A stretch of DNA of 64,000 bases from a virus. A program made the translations under genes and the position numbers. The stretch covers positions 1 to 64,000 of the IMG/VR virus record IMGVR_UViG_3300017917_004426. One strand, given 5' to 3'. The notes below the pieces were generated by a model, which was given only the letters and a program-made list of their open reading frames with translations, was not told where the DNA came from and ran no database searches. Of the stretch, positions 25,754 through 34,402 are shown piece by piece (position 1 is the stretch's first letter; every line of letters begins with the position of its first letter).

Positions 25754-25756
25754 ATA
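25751..25756 (+). promoter_or_regulatory. Late-promoter-like TAAATA box containing a stop codon
   Basis: The TAA of the upstream gene is the first half of TAAATA. Predicted +1 is 25762, inside the 5' arm of the hairpin that pairs with the gp13 start region. Confidence 0.6.
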
Positions 25757-25776
25757 TAGGGACACGGAGTCCCTAT
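25756..25776 (+). promoter_or_regulatory. Hairpin covering the gp13 start codon
   Basis: ATAGGGAC, loop ACGGA, GTCCCTAT: an 8-bp stem whose 3' arm contains the first two bases of ATG 25775. RNA starting upstream can form it; RNA starting at the late box (+1 about 25762) would lack six of the eight 5'-arm bases. Confidence 0.6.
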
Positions 25777-26542
25777 GGCAGAACAGCAAGACACACTATC
25801 TCAGCTCAAGCAAAATCTCATCGAGTATGTACAGCTTCAACTGGGCAGTCAAATCATTGACTTGGAATTGGATCCAGCACACTACGAAGCCGCATATACC
25901 AAAACAATTGGCACTTACCGCCAACGAGCACAAAACGCCTACGAGGAAAGTTATAGTTTTTTCACCTTAGTAAAAGATGAAAACATCTACACACTGCCCC
26001 AAGAGGTGGTAAGTGTGCGCCAGTGTTTTCGCAGAACTTTTGGCGATGCCACTGGTCCTTATGCGTCAAACTTTGATCCGTTTGCTCAAGCAAGTTTGAA
26101 CGTTTATTTGATGAACTTCAACGTGGCTGGCGGTCTTGCTACCTACGACTTTTACAGCCAGTATGTTGAATTGGCCGGCAGAATGTTTGGTGCCTATTTC
26201 AACTACACATTCAACCCTGTGACCAAAAAATTACAGTTGATTCGTGATCCTAAAAACACCGGCGAGGCTGTGCTGATTTGGACTTACAATTTGAAACCCG
26301 AAATCAACTTGTTAAGCGATTTTCAAATTTCCCAATGGATTCGAGATTACATGGTTGCCAACTGCAAAATGATAATCGGTGAAGCACGTGAAAAGTTTGG
26401 CACCATTGCTGGACCACAAGGTGGCGGCACCCTAAACGGCACTGCCATGAAAGCAGAAGCCAAAACAGCCATGGACGAACTGATTGGTCAATTGGTCAAC
26501 TATGTGGATGCCAGCCAACCCTTGACCTGGGTAATTGGTTAA
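25775..26542 (+). CDS. gp13: Neck protein gp13-like
   Basis: 255 residues (T4 gp13 is 309). The opening LSQLKQNLIEYVQLQLGSQI followed by IDLELDPAHYEAAYTKTIGT matches the gp13 start, where a helical opening with LGS precedes the D-x-x-(H/Q)-x-x-x-A repeat. It is followed by NIYTLPQEVVSVRQCF and a C-terminal helix with MVANCKMIIGEARE. With gp14 it closes the filled head and accepts the tail. Start codon and possible Shine-Dalgarno (CGGAG) lie in a hairpin; see the separate entry. Stop overlaps the next start (TAATG). Confidence 0.82.
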   Translation: MAEQQDTLSQLKQNLIEYVQLQLGSQIIDLELDPAHYEAAYTKTIGTYRQRAQNAYEESYSFFTLVKDENIYTLPQEVVSVRQCFRRTFGDATGPYASNFDPFAQASLNVYLMNFNVAGGLATYDFYSQYVELAGRMFGAYFNYTFNPVTKKLQLIRDPKNTGEAVLIWTYNLKPEINLLSDFQISQWIRDYMVANCKMIIGEAREKFGTIAGPQGGGTLNGTAMKAEAKTAMDELIGQLVNYVDASQPLTWVIG

Positions 26543-27660
26543 TGAATTTTTATCATCGCGATATTGATTGGGTATTTTCGCCAGATTTTGATTTAGAACT
26601 CAGTGTCGACAGGACCATACGTGCCTGTCGTGGACACAATGCCAACCTAATGGTGGCCATGCTGTTTTGGGAACCACATCAGGTTACGCCAGATGTTGAA
26701 TATAGAATGCACTATTTGGTCACCCAGTTACAAAAAGCAGGAATAGACACAGTAGGCTTGATGCATCACAGTTATGGGGATTTAACAACAGTTCCCTTTT
26801 TAGAACTGCTCAAAGTTGATTGGTGCTTGTGGAAAACGTGGAACTTAATCAAGGTACAGCAAGTTAGCAAACAAAACACACGTTGGAACGAGCAAGCAGA
26901 CAAATTTTTATTTCTAACTGGCAAACCCTACAGACGCAATCGAGCGCGGCTGTTATGGAAGTTGATCAATGCAGGACTAAAAGATCGCATGACATGGAGT
27001 TTGTTTTGCCACGGAACAGACATCGAACACACATATGACATCATTCCTGAATTGCCAAAGGCAGAATTACGTGCGTGGGTCGACGAACATTTGTCTAACC
27101 CAGACAACATAGAACTAGTGATAAGAGACACTCCAACTATGAGTGCTCACTATCAAGGATTTCCTTACGATCACAAATTATTTGAGAATACACTATTTAG
27201 GCTGGTGTCCGAAACCAGTTTCCGACATGACAACGAAATAGCAATTCATCAGTACCCCACAGAAAAATTTTATGTCACAGCATTCAACAGCCAACCATGG
27301 ATTCTGGCAGGAGATTCGGGCCTGTTAGATCATTTGGAAGAAGTGGGATTTGATGGGTTCCGTTGGGCTTTGAGCGAACAGTATGATCACATTCATCATG
27401 CAGAAAACAGAATGGATGCCATTGTGAGATGCACAAAATCTTGGGCAGAGTCTGGTATTCCAGACCACAGTAAAATACGCAAAGGCGTAGAACACAATGT
27501 TCGACATGCTGAAGCAATGGCGCAAGACCTTTATGCCAAATTAGACTCATTGAACCAACGGTACAAGTTGGGTTTTGATGATTTAACCGATCTGTTTCCT
27601 GTGTTAGATAGAGATCCTTATGTGGTGAAATATCACGGTTTTCTTCCAGAATACATGTAG
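26542..27660 (+). CDS. Glycosyltransferase-like protein
   Basis: 372 residues. N-terminal two thirds unrecognised (QADKFLFLTGKPYRRNRARL resembles a short motif of the paralogue-like protein at 44781, where RIGCLNRHNSPHRL occupies the same place). The C-terminal part LVSETSFR...HQYPTEKFYVTAFNSQPWIL followed by GLLDHLEEVGFDGF matches the TE-x-n-TEK-P-GF order also seen at 1031 and 44781. Its position between gp13 and the exonuclease is outside the structural order, typical of cargo genes. Role inferred: sugar transfer to host or virion surface. Ends in UAG, one of four genes here that do. Confidence 0.5.
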   Translation: MNFYHRDIDWVFSPDFDLELSVDRTIRACRGHNANLMVAMLFWEPHQVTPDVEYRMHYLVTQLQKAGIDTVGLMHHSYGDLTTVPFLELLKVDWCLWKTWNLIKVQQVSKQNTRWNEQADKFLFLTGKPYRRNRARLLWKLINAGLKDRMTWSLFCHGTDIEHTYDIIPELPKAELRAWVDEHLSNPDNIELVIRDTPTMSAHYQGFPYDHKLFENTLFRLVSETSFRHDNEIAIHQYPTEKFYVTAFNSQPWILAGDSGLLDHLEEVGFDGFRWALSEQYDHIHHAENRMDAIVRCTKSWAESGIPDHSKIRKGVEHNVRHAEAMAQDLYAKLDSLNQRYKLGFDDLTDLFPVLDRDPYVVKYHGFLPEYM

Positions 27661-27686
27661 ACAAGTTTTGAAATATAGTCTATAAT
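27658..27686 (+). promoter_or_regulatory. Sigma70-type promoter TAGACA-N17-TATAAT
   Basis: -35 TAGACA (27658-27663, beginning with the UAG stop of the upstream gene), 17-base spacer, perfect -10 TATAAT (27681-27686). Expected +1 is 27693, the A of the next ATG; no Shine-Dalgarno. Confidence 0.75.
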
Positions 27687-27692
27687 ACAGTT

Positions 27693-28214
27693 ATGGACTT
27701 GATGATTGATTTAGAGGGCTTGGGAACCGGCCCTGACACTACTATTCTTACCATTGCCGCCCAAGCATTTGATCCGTTTGGCTCTGGTTATTACGATCAG
27801 TCATACTATGCCAGAGTCACACTGGAAAGTCAAGAAACTCGTAGCATACAACAAGGAACTATTGAATGGTGGGCCACACAACCTGCTGTGGTGCGTGACG
27901 AGGCGTTTGCTGAAGAAGACCGTATACCGTTAGATGAGGCATTGGACGGACTGGGCCGGTTAATTTGGCACTCCAAGCGCATTTGGGCTCAAGGCCCAAC
28001 TTATGACATGAACATACTTGAGCATGCCTATAAGAGTTATAACAAACCCTTGCCTTGGCAGTACTACATGGTGCGTGACAGCCGTACAGTGTTTTCACTG
28101 TGGCCTGATCAACCCATCCCGCCTACCAGCCACCATGCACTAGAAGATTGCCGCAGACAAATTGACATGCTACAAAACACACTTCGATACCTTAATGTTT
28201 GCGAACTAAAATGA
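27693..28214 (+). CDS. DEDDh 3'-5' exonuclease, DexA/Rv2179c-like
   Basis: 173 residues. DEDDh catalytic pattern: D6 and E8 (MIDLEGLG), D105 (TYDMNILEHA), and H147-x4-D152 (HHALED). The RSIQQGTIEWWATQ segment is typical of the phage 3'-5' exoribonuclease family that includes T4 DexA. It would trim RNA or single-stranded DNA 3' ends with two metal ions. T4 DexA is 227 residues, so this is a compact form. The start sits at the predicted +1 of a sigma70 promoter, implying early leaderless expression. Coupled to the radical SAM gene by ATGA. Confidence 0.82.
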   Translation: MDLMIDLEGLGTGPDTTILTIAAQAFDPFGSGYYDQSYYARVTLESQETRSIQQGTIEWWATQPAVVRDEAFAEEDRIPLDEALDGLGRLIWHSKRIWAQGPTYDMNILEHAYKSYNKPLPWQYYMVRDSRTVFSLWPDQPIPPTSHHALEDCRRQIDMLQNTLRYLNVCELK

Positions 28215-29305
28215 GTCACTCAAAGTTCTTATGCAAAGCTCCTTGGGTGAGCATGGCATTTCAGCCCAGTGGGCAAGTTGGCCCTTGTTGCGTATTTGGG
28301 CTTGACAATCTCAAAGATATAGCAACGCCGGTAGAAACTACTTTTCAGCAAGAACGCCAAGATTTTCTTGCAGGAACAGTACCACAAGGTTGTCAAAAAT
28401 GTTATCAAAGTTTTTTTGAAACTGGAAAAAGCGCAGCAGATTCGTTTAAGCAATACAAAACGGATTTTGCTACAGTTCGTCTGCAAGAAATAAATGTAAA
28501 GTCAAACAACATTTGCAACCTAGCCTGCAGAAGTTGTGGACCGCATTTTAGTTCCAAATGGGAAGAAGAGTTTGGGCACACCATAACAATAACCAGAGAC
28601 AGTTTGGTATTAGACAAGTTGAAATTAATAGACTTGTCCCAACTCAAAACTGTGGTTATAGCCGGCGGCGAACCCACCTTGACACAAGAGCACGTAGAAG
28701 TTTTACAAAAACTGTTAGAAATTGGACATACTGATGTGGCTATTCGTATTTCAACAAATCTTACAAGTTTACGATACAAACACATAGATTTGATTTCGCT
28801 ATGGAAAAAATTTCCAAAACTTTATTTACAACTCAGTATTGATGCTGTAGAAGACCGTGCTAGAACCATACGCTCAGGAACCGACTGGCAAGTGGTAAGC
28901 GCAAATCTAAAAACCATAGTTGCCAGCAACATCACATATTATGTAAATGTCACTGTGAGTGCATTAAACATTTGGTTTCTTGAAGAAACGTTAACGCACT
29001 TAACTTCCAACTTTGGTATAAAAGTCAAAGACATTAATTTCAATATTGTTTTTGGTCCAGAGCAGTTGAGCATACAAGTTATACCATCACAATACCGACA
29101 AGATCTTAATCTCATGTTGGATAGATGTGTAAAAATGGGCTACAATCTACAGCAAGTGAAAACTTACTTTAACGGCACAGACAAACAAGATCTTTGGCCA
29201 AATTTTTTAATATATAATCTTATGTTAGACAATTCGAGGAAAGAAAATTTCTTCGAACAGTTGCCCATAAAAAAAGATCTAACAGATCAATGGCTTAAAC
29301 TTTAA
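28211..29305 (+). CDS. Radical SAM protein 1 (twitch-type)
   Basis: 364 residues from ATG 28211 (ATGA overlap with the exonuclease stop). The 4Fe-4S/SAM motif CNLACRSC has Cys at 102, 106 and 109; the SAM-binding GGEP is at 152-155. An N-terminal cysteine module precedes the barrel: C8-x-A-P-W, C26-C27, C61-x2-C64, which looks like a SPASM/twitch-type auxiliary cluster placed before the barrel. The enzyme would cleave SAM to a 5'-deoxyadenosyl radical and modify an unknown peptide, sugar or base. Best motif conservation suggests it is active. It is one of six such genes here. Confidence 0.82.
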   Translation: MSHSKFLCKAPWVSMAFQPSGQVGPCCVFGLDNLKDIATPVETTFQQERQDFLAGTVPQGCQKCYQSFFETGKSAADSFKQYKTDFATVRLQEINVKSNNICNLACRSCGPHFSSKWEEEFGHTITITRDSLVLDKLKLIDLSQLKTVVIAGGEPTLTQEHVEVLQKLLEIGHTDVAIRISTNLTSLRYKHIDLISLWKKFPKLYLQLSIDAVEDRARTIRSGTDWQVVSANLKTIVASNITYYVNVTVSALNIWFLEETLTHLTSNFGIKVKDINFNIVFGPEQLSIQVIPSQYRQDLNLMLDRCVKMGYNLQQVKTYFNGTDKQDLWPNFLIYNLMLDNSRKENFFEQLPIKKDLTDQWLKL

Positions 29306-29316
29306 CAGGAAAAAAT

Positions 29317-29979
29317 ATGATCATAGGTATTTGTGGATTCATTGGGTCTGGCAAAGACACCATTGCTGACTATCTTGTAAATTTGCATCACTTTCGCAGA
29401 GAAAGTTTTGCTTCCACACTGAAAGATGCCGTGAGTCAAGTGTTTGGGTGGGACAGAACCATGTTGGAAGGGCGTACCAAACAAGCCCGCGAATGGCGTG
29501 AACGTGTGGATCCTTGGTGGGCAGAACGGCTGAACATGCCCACACTAACGCCACGCTGGATCTTACAGTATTGGGGTACAGAAGTTTGCAGAGCAGGATT
29601 TCATGACGATATTTGGATTGCAAGTTTGGAAAACAAACTGCGCCACAGCCAAGACGATGTGGTCATATCAGACTGTCGTTTCCCCAACGAAATTGCTGCC
29701 ATCAAAAACGCAGGTGGGCGTGTGATACGTGTGGTGCGTGGGCCCGAACCTGCTTGGTACAGTGCGGCAGTGAGTGTGAACCGTGGACCAAATGGCAATG
29801 CTACCTGGGCATTAAGTCAGCGCAAACTGGAAAAGATAGGTATCCATGCGTCAGAAACTGCCTGGGTGGGCACAGACTTTGATGCTGTGCTCGACAACAA
29901 CGGCACCTTAGATGACCTGTATCAGCAGGTTAAAAATCTGGTTCAAGATCGCCCTGGCGCCACGGAAGATCGCTCTTAG
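29317..29979 (+). CDS. gp1: Deoxynucleoside monophosphate kinase, T4 gp1-like
   Basis: 220 residues. P-loop GFIGSGKD at 7-14, followed by the family order FASTLKDAVSQVFGWDRTML, W-R-x-R-VDPWW, TPRWILQYWGTEVCR, DDVVISDCRFPNE and a ...GGRVIRVVR strand. Matches the phage dNMP kinase that phosphorylates dGMP, dTMP and 5-hydroxymethyl-dCMP in T4. Substrate range here unknown; whether modified cytosine is involved cannot be told. Shine-Dalgarno AGGA. Its 3' end overlaps the convergent HNH-like gene by 50 bases. Ends in UAG. Confidence 0.88.
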   Translation: MIIGICGFIGSGKDTIADYLVNLHHFRRESFASTLKDAVSQVFGWDRTMLEGRTKQAREWRERVDPWWAERLNMPTLTPRWILQYWGTEVCRAGFHDDIWIASLENKLRHSQDDVVISDCRFPNEIAAIKNAGGRVIRVVRGPEPAWYSAAVSVNRGPNGNATWALSQRKLEKIGIHASETAWVGTDFDAVLDNNGTLDDLYQQVKNLVQDRPGATEDRS

Positions 29980-30274
29980 ACAGTTCTACTTCACAATTCC
30001 TACAAACTGATTTGAGATTCTTTAGTCCAGCATTGTTCAAGTTTCCGTCAATGTGATACACAAAGATCTGACCGGCATATTTGGCTCGGAACCCACAACG
30101 GTCGCAAATCATCTTCTTTTTGTAACCTGCTGACTTCCAGCGTGGTTCTCTGGGTTTAAGTCCACGACCTTTCCTAGCACAAGTCTCGCATCGCGACCGA
30201 TAGTGTGTGATGTCTTCACGAATGTAGTTTACCGCACAAGGGCGTTGGTGGCAGGCTTGGCAAATGGGTCTCAT
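29930..30274 (-). CDS. HNH-like zinc protein
   Basis: 114 residues from ATG 30274 (MRPICQACHQRPC), chosen because TAAATA lies five bases upstream; an in-frame ATG at 30304 is behind that box. Four CxxC pairs (ICQACH, RCETCA, ICDRCG, VCRNCE) surround the segment YHIDGNLNNAGLKNLKSVC, which has the layout of an HNH/zinc-ribbon nuclease core (H, N-N, then NLK-x-VC-x-NC). The HNH histidine pair is incomplete, so it may be a nuclease relative that only binds DNA. Similar small proteins occur in T4-like phages. Confidence 0.65.
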   Translation of the reverse strand: MRPICQACHQRPCAVNYIREDITHYRSRCETCARKGRGLKPREPRWKSAGYKKKMICDRCGFRAKYAGQIFVYHIDGNLNNAGLKNLKSVCRNCEVELSKSDLPWRQGDLEPDF

Positions 30275-30279
30275 ATGGG

Positions 30280-30285
30280 TATTTA
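30280..30285 (-). promoter_or_regulatory. Late-promoter-like TAAATA box
   Basis: Minus-strand TAAATA, five bases, ATG 30274; predicted +1 is the A of the ATG. No Shine-Dalgarno. Confidence 0.55.
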
Positions 30286-30340
30286 GCGCCTGGACCTTTG
30301 ACAAAGGTATTCAAAACGGCTGTTTTTTTCAAGGTCTCAA

Positions 30341-30346
30341 TAAATA
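30341..30346 (+). promoter_or_regulatory. Late-promoter-like TAAATA box for the sheath gene
   Basis: TAAATA 25 bases before ATG 30371; the predicted leader of about 19 bases carries AAAAGGA as Shine-Dalgarno. Confidence 0.65.
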
Positions 30347-30370
30347 TTAGAACTTGAAAAGGATTCAACC

Positions 30371-33300
30371 ATGGCTCTCACATCACCCGGCGTACAAGTA
30401 ACAGTAATTGACGAAAGTCAATATATTCCATCAGCAGTCAATACAGTACCATACTTTTTGATTGCCACAGCGCAGAACAAAGTTTCTGGCACTGGCGTTG
30501 GAGTAGCAGCTGGTACTACAGCGGCTAACGCTAACAAAACATATTTAATCACCAGTCAGCGTGATTTAACAGCCACTTTTGGTGTGCCATTCTTCTATAA
30601 CACAACTACTGGTACTCCAATTAATGGTTACGAACTCAACGAATATGGCTTGTTGGCTGCTTACAGCTCATTGGGCATTTCCAATCGCGCTTATGTTCAG
30701 CGTGTGGACATTGACTTGACCGAACTCACAGCCAGTTTGACCCGTCCAACTGGAACGCCTGTTGATGGTGCTTATTGGTTAGATACTTCAACTTCTGTTT
30801 GGGGCATTCAAGAATGGAACCAAGAAACTGGTACATTTGAAGTTATGACACCAATGGTGATTACAAGCGCAGCAGATGTTGTGGTTAGCACCAGTGGAAT
30901 TACAGGTTTGCCAATTTACACTCCATTGAACACAGTGGGCAGTATTGGTGATTATGCAGTAGTAGCATATGCCGATGCTGGCGATGATGCACATAATGTT
31001 TGCTGGTATAAGAATTCGGCAAATGTCTGGGTGGCAGTTGGCAGTGCAGAATGGCAAGTGTCATATCCTACAATTCAAGGTTCAGTGGTTAATCCCACAC
31101 TCACAGCAGGACAAAGTATTTTTATCAATGGAACATCTGTTGCTGTGCCTGCTTCGCCATCTAATACTTTGGCAGGTTTTGTTGCTGCTATCAATTCAGC
31201 AACCATTGCAGGTGTGACAGCGGCGGCTGTAGGTGGTAAGTTTACTATCTATGCTGACGATACAGCAACCAATGATGGTAGTACCGCCAATGGTGGTATT
31301 GTGAGCATTCAACCCAATGCTAGCGGTTCTGCATTGTGTACTGCTCTTGGTATTTCTGCCATTGAGTATCTAACACCCATATACTTCCCAGGTTACAGTT
31401 ATCAAGCACCACGCTGGAGAACCACCGATACCACACCAAGACCAACTGGATCTGTATGGAACAATTTGAGTCCTGCAAACAATGGATTAAATTTGATTTT
31501 GAAAAAATACAGTGCAACATTGGGCGAATGGGTAGCACAGTCAGTGCCAGCATATCAAAACACAAACTATGCTCTGAACGCATTAGACCCTACTGGTGGT
31601 GGAAAAAATATTCCTGTGGGAACCACATGGTGCCAATATAATGCCAACTTCAATGAAACTACTCCTTTGAATTCCATGGGATTTGAAATTTATGAACAAG
31701 TGGTGTTTGGTCAGACCATCATTGCAGGAACAACCACACCAGGACAGAATGCCGATCCGTTGTTCACAGCAGGAAATCGTTTTATACTTTATGGTTCGGC
31801 TGCTGGATCGAATACTGGTAATTACGCCACAGTTATATTGACTGGTACTAGCATTGCCAGTTTCATCGCCGATGTTAGCGCAGCCAATGTACCTTATGTG
31901 TCGGCTAGTGTAAACAGCGCCGGAAACATTGTGTTTACTCACACTCAAGGTGGATCAATTGGATTACAAAATGTTATTGGTACTCCAGCTGCAACCGCCG
32001 GTTTTACAACTGCTACTCCATATTGCAGACAGAGTGTAACAAATCAAAATATTTTGTTTTTAAGCAATTTCTGCGGTGTGCCTGAGTTCAATTACACTGC
32101 TTCAAGCACAGCACCTTATCAAGATCCTGCTGATGGCAGACTGTGGTACTACTCAACACCAAGCCAAGTTGACATCATGATTCAAAACAATGGATCTTGG
32201 CAAGGATATCAAAACGTCAGCAATGATGTTCGTGGATATGATCTCACACAAACCAATCCTTCTGGACCAATCTGTGCTGCCACAGCACCAACATTGCAAA
32301 CCGATGGTATTACAGATTTACAATTGGGTGATTTGTGGGTGGACACTAGTGATTTGGAAAATTATCCAAAACTGTATCGTTGGTCACAGGTAGATGCCAT
32401 TCAACAATGGGTGGCGGTAGATACCACTGACCAAGTCACACAGAATGGTGTGTTGTTTGCTGACGCACGTTGGGCACCAAATGGCACAACAGATCCTGTT
32501 GCTGATCCAATTCCAACTATTGTGAGTTTGTTGACCAGCAACTATCTCGATTTGGATGCTCCAGATCCAGCACTATATCCACAAGGTATGTTGTTATGGA
32601 ACACACGTCGTTCGGGCTACAATGTTAAGAGTTATCAAAGCGATTACTTTAATGCTACTTCATTCCCTGATCAAGCACTGCCGCCGGTGACCAGCACTTG
32701 GCTCACAGCATCAGGCAACAAACAAGACGGCAGCATGTACGCAGGTCGCTTGGCACAACGTCAGATGGTTGTGGCTGCAATGAAGTCAGGCTTGGATACC
32801 AGTTTAGGCGCTAGAGAAGATACAGCACAGTTTACACTGATTGCAACACCTGCATACCCTGAACTGATTCCTAACATGATTGCACTCAGCAACGAGCGCA
32901 ACAACACCTTGTTTGTGGTTGGTGATACTCCAATGCGCTTGCCAGCCAATGGTACTGATATTACAGCATGGGCTACTAACAATGGCGGCGTTGGCTTACC
33001 AGCAGGCGATGGTCAATCAAGCACCAGCAACTATGCTGCCACATTCTATCCAAGTTGTACAACCACAGACTTGAGTGGCAATACTGTGGTAACAGCACCA
33101 AGTCACATGATGGTTAGAACCATAATCCGCAGTGACGAAGTAAGTTATCCATGGTTGGCACCAGCAGGCACACGCCGCGGTGTGGTAGACAATGCCACAC
33201 AAATTGGCTATATTGATGGCGCTACCGGCGAGTTCCAGCCAATTGGTGTGAACCAGGGCCTGCGTGATGTGTTGTATGCTTTGAACGTGAACCCAATCAC

Positions 33301-33688
33301 ATTCATTCCAGGTATCGGTATTACCAACTTTGGTAACAAAACAAGCACCACAACTACCACAGCATTGGATCGCATCAACGTTGCACGACTGGTTGCATTC
33401 TTGCGTGGACGCTTGGAAGAAATTGGTAAATTGTATCTGTTTGAACCTAACGATCAGATCACACGCAATGAAATCACCAACACCTGCAACAGTTTGATGG
33501 TTGACTTGATTGCTAAACGTGCTATCTATGACTACTTGGTTGTTTGCGACTTGAGCAATAACACACCGGCTCGTATTGACCGCAATGAATTGTGGGTTGA
33601 TATTGCTATTGAACCAGTCAAGGCTGTGGAGTTTATCTACATTCCTCTGCGTATCAAGAACACTGGAGACATAGCAGCAGGACTGTAA
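30371..33688 (+). CDS. gp18: Tail sheath protein gp18
   Basis: 1,105 residues; T4 gp18 has 659, so about 450 residues are extra. The N-terminus ALTSPGVQVTVIDESQYIPS is the sheath opening. The C-terminus (ALDRINVARLVAFLRGRLEE, LFEPNDQITRNEITNTCNSL, DLSNNTPARIDRNELWVDIA, EPVKAVEFIYIPLRI) is the conserved polymerising domain. The extra material lies between about residues 130 and 690 as Gly/Thr/Asn-rich beta domains, expected on the sheath exterior. It contracts to drive the tube through the envelope. Strong Shine-Dalgarno, own promoter and terminator. Confidence 0.93.
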   Translation: MALTSPGVQVTVIDESQYIPSAVNTVPYFLIATAQNKVSGTGVGVAAGTTAANANKTYLITSQRDLTATFGVPFFYNTTTGTPINGYELNEYGLLAAYSSLGISNRAYVQRVDIDLTELTASLTRPTGTPVDGAYWLDTSTSVWGIQEWNQETGTFEVMTPMVITSAADVVVSTSGITGLPIYTPLNTVGSIGDYAVVAYADAGDDAHNVCWYKNSANVWVAVGSAEWQVSYPTIQGSVVNPTLTAGQSIFINGTSVAVPASPSNTLAGFVAAINSATIAGVTAAAVGGKFTIYADDTATNDGSTANGGIVSIQPNASGSALCTALGISAIEYLTPIYFPGYSYQAPRWRTTDTTPRPTGSVWNNLSPANNGLNLILKKYSATLGEWVAQSVPAYQNTNYALNALDPTGGGKNIPVGTTWCQYNANFNETTPLNSMGFEIYEQVVFGQTIIAGTTTPGQNADPLFTAGNRFILYGSAAGSNTGNYATVILTGTSIASFIADVSAANVPYVSASVNSAGNIVFTHTQGGSIGLQNVIGTPAATAGFTTATPYCRQSVTNQNILFLSNFCGVPEFNYTASSTAPYQDPADGRLWYYSTPSQVDIMIQNNGSWQGYQNVSNDVRGYDLTQTNPSGPICAATAPTLQTDGITDLQLGDLWVDTSDLENYPKLYRWSQVDAIQQWVAVDTTDQVTQNGVLFADARWAPNGTTDPVADPIPTIVSLLTSNYLDLDAPDPALYPQGMLLWNTRRSGYNVKSYQSDYFNATSFPDQALPPVTSTWLTASGNKQDGSMYAGRLAQRQMVVAAMKSGLDTSLGAREDTAQFTLIATPAYPELIPNMIALSNERNNTLFVVGDTPMRLPANGTDITAWATNNGGVGLPAGDGQSSTSNYAATFYPSCTTTDLSGNTVVTAPSHMMVRTIIRSDEVSYPWLAPAGTRRGVVDNATQIGYIDGATGEFQPIGVNQGLRDVLYALNVNPITFIPGIGITNFGNKTSTTTTTALDRINVARLVAFLRGRLEEIGKLYLFEPNDQITRNEITNTCNSLMVDLIAKRAIYDYLVVCDLSNNTPARIDRNELWVDIAIEPVKAVEFIYIPLRIKNTGDIAAGL

Positions 33689-33689
33689 A

Positions 33690-33715
33690 AATAGGGTCCG
33701 AGGACCCTATTTTTT
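33690..33715 (+). terminator. Rho-independent terminator after the sheath gene
   Basis: AATAGGGT / ACCCTATT stem around CCGAGG, followed by six T residues, starting one base after the sheath stop. Confidence 0.88.
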
Positions 33716-33731
33716 GACCTCAAGTCTAAGA

Positions 33732-33737
33732 TAAATA
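33732..33737 (+). promoter_or_regulatory. Late-promoter-like TAAATA box for the tube gene
   Basis: ATAAATA ends 19 bases before ATG 33757; the predicted 14-base leader contains TAGGAG. Confidence 0.65.
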
Positions 33738-33756
33738 AAACTAGGAGATACATATA

Positions 33757-34392
33757 ATGCCAAGTTCATCATTAAACAAAATGACAGTGCCGCTTGCAAG
33801 CGATCAATCAGCAAGCACCCAAGGTCTGTTAATGCCAAAACTTAGATATCGCTTTAGAGTGATGTTTGAGAATTTGGGAGTTTCAACACCAACTACAGAG
33901 TTGACCAAGCAGGTTGTAAGTTTTGCTCGACCTAACTTGACATTTGAACCAATTACATTGCCAATTTACAACTCAACATTGAAGTTGGCCGGTCGTCACA
34001 CCTGGGCAGATGTTGCTGTTGAGATTCGCGATGATGCATCTGGTAACGTCAGTAAGTTGATTGGCGAGCAGATCCAGAAACAAATGGACTTCTTAGAAAT
34101 GAGTTCTGCTGCATCTGGTATTGACTACAAGTTCTTGACCAAGTTGGAAATTCTTGATGGTGGCAATGGTGCCAACGAACCAGTAGTACTTGAGTCATGG
34201 GAACTGTATGGTTGCTACATTGTGAGCGCCGACTATGGTCCAATGAACTATGGCACCAACGAAGCTGTTTCGATTACTATGAACATTTCTTATGACAACG
34301 CCAACCAAGGCAATCAAGGTGGCGGCGGTATTGGGGCTGTTATCGGCCGTACTGTTAACGATGTGGTAACAGGTATCGGCACAGGACCTTAA
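33757..34392 (+). CDS. gp19: Tail tube protein gp19
   Basis: 211 residues (T4 gp19 is 163). MPKLRYRFRVMFENLG, QVVSFARPNLTFEPITLPIY, GRHTWADVAVEIRDDASG and EILDGGNGANEPVVLESWEL are the strand-loop landmarks of the T4 tube fold, followed by GCYIVSADYGPMNYGTNEAV and a glycine-rich tail. It stacks in hexameric rings to form the inner tube. Directly after the sheath, the usual T4 order gp18-gp19, but with its own promoter and a terminator between them, allowing separate dosage. Confidence 0.92.
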   Translation: MPSSSLNKMTVPLASDQSASTQGLLMPKLRYRFRVMFENLGVSTPTTELTKQVVSFARPNLTFEPITLPIYNSTLKLAGRHTWADVAVEIRDDASGNVSKLIGEQIQKQMDFLEMSSAASGIDYKFLTKLEILDGGNGANEPVVLESWELYGCYIVSADYGPMNYGTNEAVSITMNISYDNANQGNQGGGGIGAVIGRTVNDVVTGIGTGP

Positions 34393-34402
34393 GGTCTAAT
34401 CA

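Noticed and set aside
29930-30274. Calling the HNH-like protein a homing endonuclease
   Set aside because: The histidine pair expected of an active HNH site is incomplete and the gene does not interrupt another gene or intron; kept only as HNH-like.
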